From: Perognathus longimembris pacificus
Taxonomy: Eukaryota > Chordata > Mammalia > Rodentia > Heteromyidae
DNA length: 64,000 nt
Assembly: GCF_023159225.1 (NCBI RefSeq)
Contig: NC_063161.1
Location: forward strand, 69,530,767 to 69,594,766
Direction: 5' to 3'
Part shown: one piece after another, positions 23,101 to 34,800 of the stretch
Numbering within the stretch: position 1 is the first letter of the stretch
Layout of the letters: each line of letters starts with the position of its first letter
Position numbers and translations under genes: made by a program
The notes under the pieces: model-generated
The model's database searches: none
What the model saw: the letters and a program-made list of their open reading frames with translations, nothing else
Told to the model about the DNA's origin: nothing

Positions 23101-26012
23101 ATTATCCTTAAATTGGGCTTCCTGATTGTGTCTTGAATCTCCTGTAGCGATCTGTTTTGTTGCTTGGACTGGATTTGTATTGATTTTTGATCTTTCTCCA
23201 TAGAGTCTAAGGAATCTTCAGCTCCTGAGATTCGATCCTCTGCTTCAGTTAGTCGGGACTGTAGGCTAGCAACTTGATTTCGAATCTCTTTTCCTTCTGA
23301 CTGGTCTTTCCTGATGATTTCCATGTCATTTCTTAGGTCCTGTATGGACTTCTTTACTTCATTAACTTCATTACTTTGGTTTTGAGTGTTGTCTCTCAAA
23401 TCTTTAAGTTGGGTAGCTATCTTTTCATTTGACTCTTGAAGCTCACTTATCTTTCTATTTGTGGATGCCATGAAATTCTCCATTAATTTTTGCTTTGCCT
23501 CCTCACGCTCTAACATAATTGACTGAAGAGATTCAAACTTTTCATTTATCATGTTTATCAGTAAACTTTGTAGAGCATTTTGGGGGTTTTCTTCTATGTT
23601 TTTGATTGACTGCTCTGCTTCCTGCTTGTTTTGAGTGGGGGATAAGACTTCATTATTTGCCATCTTTCTTGTGTTTCTTCTGCCCATTTGAATTGGGAAT
23701 GCCAGTCTACCAGCACCTGTGAGCACTGTTTAAGACCCAAAGCAGCCCTTACCAAGCACTGTTGTGTAAATCTTACAATTTCACAATTATATACAGATAC
23801 CTTGTATACCTGTCTATAAAGTTAGATTTGGTGTTCCTAAAGAATACAATTTCAATATAACATCCGATCCTGGGCCCTGTATTCAGTAGTTACTTATTTA
23901 CTGTTACAACCCTATACGCAATTCTTGTTTTTATATTAAGTTCTTTTAGGACTGGTTTTCTCTATGAACCCCTTTGATTCACTCGTATTAAGCTGGGATA
24001 CCCTCTATCCAATAACCAGGAGTCAATGGAACCTGGAGGTCCAGGCAGTAAGTCAGGCGGGTAAGTTGGAGGTAGTAAAGAGAATAGAGTAAAGTGTATT
24101 GGGGGGGGTGATTTTGGTTTAGTTTCAGTGACGTGGAAATGTGGAGAAGAGTAGAATCAGTAGAAAGAACATTGATAAAATGACAGACACTGGAGAGTTA
24201 GCAGAAAAGGGTGTAGGTGTTATTTATAGGAAAGTAATTTTTAAAGGAAGAGGACGCATCGAGAGAAATGAAGTAAAAATACTGGAAGACAGAAACACAA
24301 AACAGAGAAAAATTATTTAAAAAGGAAGCATAAGTAGATAAAAAGGAAAATAACAGAAAAAGAACAACCCAAACAAATAAACAAACACAAAAAAAACTTG
24401 ATAAAACAAACCAATAAAAATGGAAAACAAACAAAAAACAAACAAACCAAAAAAAAAAAAAAATAACCAGCCAATGATGTTTCAGGTGTGAAAAAATTAA
24501 AAAGAAAATTTAAAAGAAAAGTTTATAAAAAAAAATGTTTGAAAAGAAAAAGAAACCAGTCTCTGATTTCCCTGCAATGGACTGCAGTCTATTTTCCTGA
24601 TTGGCTGGTTTGACTTGATTTCAGTTGGCAAGGGGTGGTTCTGTTCTGACCTTCTCCCCTGTTGGTGCAATCGCGGGTCTCTGAGATTCCCACAGCTTGC
24701 AGGCAGGCCTTGGGCGTCCTCTGTCGATGGGGACGTGAGCAGTCTCAGGAACTGTGGCTCCTCTGTCTGCTGTGGGGCCGCTGCCTTTGATGCCTGGTCT
24801 TGACTACGCTGTGACCACAGCAGGGTGGGGCGCCTCTGGGCTGTTTTGCTCCGCTGAGCGTTGCTTGCCTGAGGGAGGCGGCCTCTGTGGCATAGGTAGC
24901 TATGGAATACAGCTCCGTTTTGGGCTGGGAATTAGCTTCCTCTGTGATGGGACCGTTTAGCTGTCCCTGGAACTGTTTGTTCCTCCGTCTGTTGTTTCCG
25001 TGCCCCTGGTAGCTGCTCGCAGCTTTTGCTTTAAGTTTAGAAGTTCCGGCGGGCAGGGCGGGGCATCTCTGGCTAAGCCCCGGACTCGCCTCCCGCCAGG
25101 GCAGGGGGGCAGGGGGCGTTCTTCTGGGCTGGGCTGGTTCTCACTGATTCCGCCCCTCCTGCCCTGTTCAAAGATGGCTTTTTTGACCTCACTTTTCCCA
25201 GGCCCGCTTCAGTTCCAGTCTGGTCTGACCCTATGCCAGTGTCAAAGATGGCGCTTTGCTCTGGCGGTGGGGACAGGGATGCCTTCCAGAAGCTGGACTG
25301 TGGGCACAAGTGATGATAGATTTTGGGGGTACTCACGCTGTCTCTGCGATGTGAGGTCCTCCGTGCTCGGCTGCCGTCTGGAGTATTTAACACTTTAGCT
25401 GTGCGGAGTGCGGGGGCGGGGGGGGCTGTGCCCGGCACTGTGCCGGAGCCGGCGCTGGCGCGGCGCGGCGGCGGGACGCCGCTCGGAGCTGAATTATGTG
25501 TTTTCAGACCAGCAAAGTCGATTTTTCCTTCCTGTTCAGAATCCCTGTACTGTTAGAAATTACTTTGGCTGTCTTTCTCGGAGAAAGAGTTTCTATGAGG
25601 TGAGAAAGCTATCATATCGGAGGGAGCGCTGCAAGGGCTCAGCCACTCCTCCGCCGTCTTCCTTCCCAATCCCTCTTCTGCTTTTTTTTGGCGGGGGGGC
25701 CAGTCCTGGGGACTGGGCTCAGAGCCTGGGTGCTGTCCCTGACCTTTTGCTCAATGTTAGCACTCTACAGCTTGAGCCACGTTCCTAGCCCTGCAACTGT
25801 TTCTATCTGGGAGGTTGACAGAGGCTGCAAATGGTGCCGACAAGCATACCTTGCAGAAGTCAGACTCAAATCAGAGAAGTCTAGACTGTTTGGTCTTATG
25901 GTTGAGACAAGCAGGGGAAGGGACAGGTGTATTTTGCGCACGCAGGTGCCTGCTGTGTGTCTTTTCCTCCCATTCAACCACTCTGTCTGAAGGGCTGCTG
26001 CCTCTTTTATGT

Positions 26013-26059
<47 letters not shown>

Positions 26060-27445
26060 CATGTCACATAAGATTGGCAACATCTGGGATTTGAAAGGTA
26101 GCTGAGATCAGGGGAAGAACCTGCTTCCCCCAGCACCAGTGACTCTTAGAGCAGTGCTCTCCAGTACGCATGGTGCCTGGCTTCTGAAACCACTGCATGA
26201 TAAAGAAAAGTGGTTAGAAGCCAGGCATGGTAGCTCATGCATATAAGCCCACCACTTTGTGACTAAAGCAGGAGAATTTTGAGTTCAAGGCCATCCCTGT
26301 CTACGTAGTGAGACCTTGTCTGAAAAGAAGGAAAGTAGTTAGCACAAAGCCAGAACAAAGGCTAGCAGCCCAGCAGCTGGGGGCCACACCGACAAGATCT
26401 CCTTTCAACCAGGAGATGTGATTTGGCCGCCGTGCCACAGGCACCACAGCCCTCAGAGGTGTTCCTGCCTTGCAGGTGGCACTGCCCTGGCCCCACGTTC
26501 AAGCAGGAATCACATCACTTGCCTCAGGATCTATAGTCCTGATGCATATGAACTTCTTGTATGGCTAGTGAGCCAGTCAATCTTTGTCTTTCTCTGCTGG
26601 TGTTGAAATCAAGGCCACAGGGCCTGACTCCGCCTTGGTTGTTTTCAAGATCTGTTCTGATTTGACCCCCAGGCCAGCCTGGGCTGTGATCCTCAAGTTT
26701 GTGCTTCCCGGTGTCACTGGGGTGATGGCTATGAGCCATGGCACCCAGCCACTGTGCTTTCCCCATAGCGGGGATTGCAGGCTTGTGCCCCCACACCCAG
26801 CCCTCTTTGAGAAGAGTGTTTGCAACTCCTCTGCTCTGCCTAGCCCTGATCCTCAGTTCCTCCACACTTCATCTACCAAGTAACTGGGATTACAGGTGTG
26901 AGCCACCAAGCTGGGCTATCACATCCTCTGTGGTGGTCCCCTAAGACTTTAATGCCTTGTGATCATTGAAGCTCTCCTAGTTTTTGTAACCTCATTCTGT
27001 CATGTGTGCACAAGACAAAGCAGTCCCACAGCCCATTTCTCCCAGTGCACCCTTGTTGATAAGCAATGCATGATTGTAATTACTATTTCAAAGTTTAGTC
27101 AAAACTCATCAGGAACATGGATATATTTTCTTTGAGATTCTCAATACTGTCAAGTCTGTGAGCTGTCCAGACATAAAAGAAAGTTTTTCAAAAAAAAATA
27201 AGGTCAGGCACTGGTGTCTCATGCATCTACGATCCTAGCTACTCAGGAGGCTGAGATCTGAGGATCGGGGCTTAAAGTCAGCCTGGGAAGAAATGTTGGT
27301 GAGACTATTATGTCCACTAATGTCCTAGGGGAAAATCATTTCTGGAAGTGTTACTGTGGCTCAAGTGGTAGAGTGCTAGCCTTGAGCCCAAAAACGTCAG
27401 TGAACAGTACAGAGTCTCTGAGTTGAAGCCCCAGAACCAGTACGT

Positions 27446-27489
<44 letters not shown>

Positions 27490-30118
27490 AAACACAAAAT
27501 GTAGGGCCAAGCTTTGATGGTTCACTCATCCCAGGTTCTTGGGAGGCAGAGATGGGATCATGGTTCAAGGTTATCTACGGCAGAAGTGAGACCCTATCTA
27601 CAGGACAAATAAAAGCAAATGGACTGGGGGTGTGCCTCAGTGGCAGAGCACCTGCCTAATAAGCCTAGCTCTTGAGTTCAAGTCCCAGGACTACGAAAGT
27701 CTAAATCTCCCAAGGATATCAAGGTCTGGATCACAGCCTGGAAACTCTGGTCAGGACATCTAGATCTGGGTGGTCCCTAGAAGTCCCCCCTCTCAACTGT
27801 CTATGTGGGAAGGCCTGGGCCCATTCAGGAGGCAGCATGATCTCCAGGAGTAAATGGGCATTAGGTGTGAATCCTGGCCTGTCAACGCCCACACAACCTT
27901 CCTTTACTTGGGACCAAAATGAAATCATTCATTGTTTAGGGGAGTCAGGTCTTAGATCAGGTGAGCGCTCAGAAACATTTCCTGTCTGTGTTCTTAGCAC
28001 TTCCAGATCATCGCATCTATAAAAACTAAACCAAGCCAGGCACTGGTGGCTCATGCCTATAATCCTAGCTACTCAGGAGGCTGAAGTCTGAGAATCATGG
28101 TTCACCGCCAGCCTGGCAGAAAAGTGTCCTTGAGACCCTTATCTCCAATTCATCACTCAAAATCTGGAAGTGGTGCTGTGTCTCAAAGTGGTAGAGGGCT
28201 AGCCTTGAGCTGAAGAGCTCGCAAACAGCACCCAGGCCCTGAGCTGAAGCCCCATAACTGACAAAAATCAACAACAAAATGCAGCCAGATGCTTTGAGAC
28301 GTGGGGAAGTGCAGCTGTTGACATCCTGGGTGGACTTGCTGAATTGTTTCTCCTCCCCCTATCCCCTTTCCATCGACAGATGCTGCGGCAGCAGAGGGTG
28401 GTGGCCAGCTTGGAGCTCCGCAAGGCCAAAAAGGACGAGCAGACCTTAAAGAGAAGGAACATCCCTCTCCTGTCCTGTGATCCGGCTTTGGAAACTCCAG
28501 GCAAAGTGGTGTGTGGGCATGGAGCCTAGAGAGCAGTGTGCATAGAGTCCCTTCTCCACATAGCACTCTAAAGTGACCAAGTCTGAGAGTCAGCTTGTGA
28601 CTTCTCATTTCTTTTCCTTCTTAAAAGGGGAGTAAAATAGCCAGGGGCTGGTGGCTCACAGCTGTAATCCTAGCTACTCAGGAGGCTGAGATCTAAGAAT
28701 TGTCACTTGAGGCTGGAATAGTTCTGAGGCAGGGAACTCCACTACAATCTGTCTCCAAAATAACCAGCAAAATAGCAGGGCTTGGAGGTGTGACTCAGGT
28801 GGTAGAGTTCCAACCATGAGCCTACAAGCTGAGTAAGCAGTATGAGCAAGTTTAACTCCAATGCCACCTGAAGGGGGTGGTAGGAAGTAGTGCTGAGGGA
28901 TCAAGCTTAGAGCTAACATGTCTTTGCTAGAAGGCTAAGACTCTTTGATGACTCAGAGTCTGGGATCTGTGTTCTATTGGGGGTAGAGAAATTGCTCCCT
29001 TTGTTTGGCTACTACTACTACTACAAGGGATGGAACTTAGCCTTGAGTGTGAGGAAAGAGATCACCGTTGAGCTATACTGCCTGTTCTTTTCCTTTGTAG
29101 GTTTTCAGATAAGGGCTTGCACTTGGTACTTTTGCACAGGCTGCCCTTGGACCATGATTCTCCTATCTCTACCTCCTGAGCATCTGGGCTTGCAGGCATG
29201 AACCACCATATCCAACCCTTGTGGTTTTGTTTTGTTTTGTTTTTCTCTTTGAGACCATTTTTTGCAGCCCAGGCTGGCCTCCAACTTGTGATCCTGCGGT
29301 CTCAGCCTACCGAGTGCTTGGGATTAGAGCTATCTAACACCATACCTGGCTAGAAATGATGACTTCTAATTGAAATTCTTCTTTTTCTCCCTAAACATGG
29401 AAACAGAGGAAAATGGGCACTTATGTAGTTCTAGGACCTACAGGGAAAATCACTGGATGCCGACATTCTCTGCATTGCTGTGGAGATCCCGGCCATGTGT
29501 CCTGTTAAATTAGCAAGCTTTTGTGTTCCACTCACAAAGGAATGAAGCAGAACGAGGAGGAAACATGGTTTTTTCCTCCACACGAACAGTTTCTTTTTCT
29601 TAAGAAATTAAGCTATAATTCAAAATTGAGATACAATTGACTGCTTACCGGGCACACTATGTGTTCTCGACCTCAACGTTGTTCAACTAGATCATGCTCA
29701 TCACCTGCAGCTGGACCGCCATCGCTGCCAAGTACTGCCTCCCAAGCTCCCGGCCAGCACCCAGCCACTTTCTGCCTGTGTAGAAACCTGTGTTGAACAC
29801 TTTATGCAGATGAGAATGTATGCCGTGTCACCTTTTAAAATTTGTTTTTTTGTGTGAGTTCTAGTATTAGGTCTCTTGTTTTCCTTTCCTTCTTTCCTTC
29901 CTTCCTTCCTTTCTTCCTTCCTTCCTTCCTTTCCTTCTTTCCTTCTTTCTTCCTTCCTTCCTTCCTCCCTGTCTTTCTTTCCTTCCTTCCTTCCTTCCTG
30001 TCTTTCTTTCTTTCCTTCCTTCCTTCCTTCCTGTCTTTCTTTCCTTCTTTCCCTTCCTCCCTCTCTCCCTCCCTCCCTCCCTCCCTCCCTCCCTCCCTCC
30101 CTCCCTCCTTCCCTCTCT

Positions 30119-30187
<69 letters not shown>

Positions 30188-31834
30188 TCCTTGTCAATCA
30201 TGGGGCTTGAACTCAGGGCCTGGGTGCTGTCCCTGAGCTTTTTGCTCAAGGCTAGCATTCTATCACTTTGAACCACAGCTCCACTTGCAGGTTTATTGTG
30301 GTTGGTTGGAGAAAGAGTTTCCTAGACTTTTTCCTTCCCAGGCTGGCTTTGAACCACGATCCTCAGATCTAAGTTTCCAGAGTAGCTAGGATTGTAGGAG
30401 TGAGCCACCAGTGCCGAGCTAGTTTTCTATTTCTTTTGGTGGCTGAACATTTCTAGGATTTTGATTTAGGTTCATTTTTGTGTATCTTTGTTCATAGTTC
30501 CCTTATTATTTTTTTTAGTTCTATAAGCTCAACAGTTATTTCTGTACTTTTCATTCCTGAATTTAGTAACTTGGATCTTCTCTCTTTTTCTCTTAGTAAG
30601 TGGACCTGAAAGTGTTGTTGTTGTGTTGATCATTTTTAAGATAATTAGAAAAGATTTTTTGTTTTCTATTTTCCCATTCTGATTCGATTTAGTCATCTAT
30701 CTACCTTCCTCCCTTCCTTCCTTCCTCCCTTCCTCCCATCTATCCTTCTTTCCTTTCTCCCTCCTTCCCTCCCTCCTTCCCTCCTTCCCTCCCTCCCTCC
30801 TCCCATCTCTCCATCCCTCCTTCTCTCCATTTCTCCATCCTTCCCTCTCTGAAGACTGAGCCTAGGACTTTGCACATGCTCTATCCTTTGAGTCACATCT
30901 TAGCCCTTCCTTTTGTCCTTGAGATAGTCTCAACTACTTTTGTTGGTCTCAAACTCTCAATCCTTCTGCCTCCACTCCTCAAGTACTCTAGATTAAAGGT
31001 ATGAGCCACCACACCTGGCCCTAGTCTTGGTTTCCTTCTTCTGCTTAGGTTTGTGTTCTCTTGCTTTCATAGAGGATAGAAATTTTGGAGGTCCTCACTT
31101 TCCTTTTCTATTTCTTTTTCCTGCTGTATATACAGGCATGTTCTTATTGCACAGGGTAAGAAAATAAGGTCCTGGGGAATCTATGTGTGGAATTCTCCTC
31201 GACCTACAACCTGTACCATGGACCAGCATGCACAGTGGGCCTGCAGCTCATGCTGGCCTGTGTATTCACCTGGACACCCTGCTCCATGATGTTTATGCTT
31301 CCTTTTGGTGGGGCCTCTCACCTGGATGTGTGCTTCTTGCAGGCCAGCTTCACTTTGGAGGAGATCATCGCAGGTCTGAATGGATCAGATCCAGACCTCT
31401 GTTTTCTGGCCACCCAGGCAGCCAGGTAGGGCCAAGCCCTTGGCTGTTCTTTGCAGGCTTATAACCAGAAAGGTGTCCCAGTGTGTGGCATCTTGGGATT
31501 GGTCAAACACCCACCCACAAAATTCAGGGGAATGCTCCTGCATTCAAAAGCAGGTGGCTAGGCTACCTTGTCCTTGAGGCAGCTCAATAGACGCTGGTGT
31601 TGACAGAGATGAATGACTTCATTTACATTGGCCTCTGCAGGAATGCAGCTCATAGATAATTCCTGAAGGCAAAATGCTGCTGTGTTTCAGGGCTGCAGAG
31701 CAAGTGCTGCAGGCTGAACAGCAGATTTTGAAGAAAGTCTGGGGCGTGGCTCTGGTTGTGGGCGGGGCTTGGAGGTGGGGCGGAGCTGCAGGAGCAGGGC
31801 CTGGGTATGGAACTTGCTGGGGTGAGTCCCTGGG

Positions 31835-31887
<53 letters not shown>

Positions 31888-34800
31888 CGCTCATGTATGT
31901 GAGTGCGTGTACATATATATATATAATATCACAGTGCTCTCAGGTGGGTAGAGCAGATGTTCCCTTAGGGTGTACCTAGGAAGGAGGCCTTCGTCCTCTT
32001 CCCACTTGCCCCTGTCACTGCCCAGGAAGATGCTCTCCCGGGAGAAGAACCCCCCACTGCATGTGATCGTGGATGCAGGGATCATTCCCAGGCTGGTGGA
32101 ATTCCTGAAGCCTTCGCTGCACCCCCACCTGCAGCTCGAGGCTGCCTGGGCTCTGACCAACGTGGCCTCGGGGACCTCGGCACAGACCCGGGCCGTGGTG
32201 GAAGGCGGCGCGGTCCAGCCCCTGGTGCAGCTCCTGTCCTCACCCCACAAGACCGTGTCGGAGCAGGCCACCTGGGCCCTGGCCAACATAGCGGGTGAGA
32301 CGCCATCCTTGGCGGGGGCTTGCTTGGAGGGTGGGGTGCCCCTGATATCCGGGGCCCCTCCAAGTGCCAGGGAAGAGACAGTTCTTTTTTTTATTTTTAT
32401 TTATTTTTTATTTTTTGGCCAGTCCTGGGCCTTGGACTCAGGGCCTGAGCACTGTCCCTGGCTTCTTCCCGCTCAAGGCCAGCACTCTGCCACCTGAGCC
32501 ACAGCGCCCCTTCTGGCCGTTTTCCATATATGTGGTGCTGGGGAATCGAACTGAGAGCTTCATGTGTAGGAGGCAAGCACTCTTGCCACTAGGCCATATT
32601 CCCAGCCCGAGACAGTTGTTTTGAAAGCCATAGTCAAGTTCAGAGATGATAAACGGAAGCTGGAAGTAGATGATGGGTGAAAGTGGAAGGGTCGGACTGG
32701 CCGCAGGAAGGAAACACCAGGCTGTCTTCCGCAGGTAGAGCCAAGGGGAGCTTGGCGCTGCCTTACATAGGCTCAGAACCCGCAAAGTAACGAAATCGTA
32801 CTGGAAAATGTATCCTTAGACTTATCCTATCCTCTGGACACATACTGACATGTTGAACTGGAACCCCTTGGTACACATCTACAAACTTATTGCCTTAGCT
32901 TAGAGAGTCTGCCCTGAAAATGCAGCCTTTTTTTTGGGGGGGGGGTCACTCAAGAGAGTGCTTACCTAGCATCTATATGAGATCCTGGATTTAATCCGTA
33001 GTACTGCCAAAAAAAAAAAAAAAAGTAAAATTTAAAACTAGGCCAGCCCTGGTGTCTCACACCTGTAATTCCAGCTACTTAGGAAGTAGAAATAGGAATG
33101 CAGTTCAAGGCCAACCCAGCCCCAAACAGGAATCAAGACCTTAGCTGACAAACCCAACCTGGTGGGGTGTCCCAGTAACCCTGGTTGCTTGGGAGATGGG
33201 GGGAGGGGGATCTCTAAGATCAACCTTGGGCAAAGGCAGGAGACAAGAAAAGGGCTGAGAACCTCACTCAAATGTAGAGCATTTGTTAGCAAGTTTCGAG
33301 TCTTCAGTCCAAACTTCAGGTATTCCCCCCCCCCAATAAAACCATAAAAACAATCTTAAAATCACCATATGGATTTGGGGCTTGATGCTATACTCCCTGT
33401 ATGGCCTGTGAAAGCACAAGGTAGGAAATTAACTCAGCAAGGGTTGGAAGTCCTGTGTTTTCTGACTGAAATCAAATGCTTTCTAGGGGGACAAAAACTC
33501 AACTGGGTCCCTCAAGATTGTGTGAATGGGAATGTGTGTGCCCATGTATGCTGATAATGGAAATTGAATGCAGAGCTTCATGCTCTTGCCTGGGCTTTTT
33601 TTTTTTTCCTCCCTGCTCATAGATGGCACTGTATCACATAAGCCAAACTCTAGTTTTCACGGTTTGGTTTCTTTGTTTTGTTGGTTTATTGGAGCCAAAG
33701 AGACTATGAAATATGCCTTCCCTTGCTGGCTTAGAATTATGCACCTGAGCCATTAGCACCCAGCTTTCTGTGAAGGTTTTTGGCAACTTAAGATGAGCCA
33801 GATCTTAACCATTTCAATTAGAGAAAAAAATAGAAGCCAGCATCATGAGCCAGCACAAACCCTAGCAAGCAGGACATAAAATAATGACTTTAACAATGCT
33901 CGCAGAGGTGATACATGCATTACAGATGCTGTATCTTGTCTTGCTACTTTCAGTAAGAAGCAGGCAAGAGTGAGTGGTATAATGTGACACGTCTTGCTTT
34001 AATGACTAAAGAAAGAAGTTGAAGAGCCAACCCCAGTGGCTCATTCCTGTAATTCTAGCTAAACAGAAGATGAAGATAGAAGAATGATGGCTCGAGGTCA
34101 ATCTGGGTAAAAAATTAACCAGACCCTCTCAGTAAGGGGTGTGTGGTAGCAGAAACTGTCCAAAATAGCTTCCGAAGAGATCTCAATCTGAAGGGCAAAA
34201 TCTAGAGCCTACCTGAATCACCCTACCTGGCTGATTGTCAAGCCCTGGGGACCCCCAGATTTTCTTCTGAATTGCATTTGGAAGGTATTGTTGTAGCCAA
34301 AGCTTCTGCCACCACCTCTGCCGCCAGCTGCCACATAGCACCTGCCCATAGCCCAGGGAATGTCCATCCAACAGACACCTAGGAGAGCCAGCACCTGGTT
34401 CTTGGCTTGCCTGGCTACTTGACAAACCCAAAGAATGGGTTGTAGTCTCTGATCCTTTGTATAAACTTTTGAAGTTAGATATCTGTTGCAAGATTCACTT
34501 TGTTCTCTCTTTGGATGTCACGTTTTGATCTATTTGTAGGCGACGGCCCAGAATTCAGGGACCTCGTTATCTCCAGCAATGCGATTCCTCACCTGCTGGA
34601 TCTTATGACATCAGACATATCAGTGAGTGTTTTTAAGCCACCACACCCAGGAAGATGACCCTATTCAGGCAAGAGGCTGGGAAAGGACTTCCATGTGACA
34701 GCTGGACTGGGGGCTGGCAACTAGATGTTCTATAGGATCTTTTGGGTAAAGACTGAGTTAGACTGGTCTTTAGCAGCCAGTAGCATGAATCTTTCTCTGA

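Larger units (their letters stand above)
18156..25673 (-). mobile_element. Full-length LINE-1 with both ORFs open
   Basis: About 7.5 kb, antisense to KPNA7 in its first intron. In L1 sense order: a GC-rich then T-rich 5' UTR (25673-23688), ORF1, a gap of about 46 nt, ORF2, a 3' UTR of about 500 nt with an AATAAA signal (complement of 18173-18178) and a terminal poly(A). The 5' end carries GAAGACGGCGG, one base off the YY1-type AAGATGGC motif at the start of the other L1. The insertion split the A-tail of an antisense SINE. A perfect 16-bp duplication and uninterrupted ORFs indicate a young insertion. Confidence 0.97.

Noticed and set aside
24198..24434. 78-codon hydrophobic frame on the minus strand
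   Set aside because: Phe/Leu/Val-rich only because the LINE-1 5' UTR is T-rich there.
29701..30276. Frames of Lys/Glu/Arg or Phe/Leu/Ser runs on both strands
   Set aside because: Translation of the polypyrimidine microsatellite, not a coiled-coil gene.
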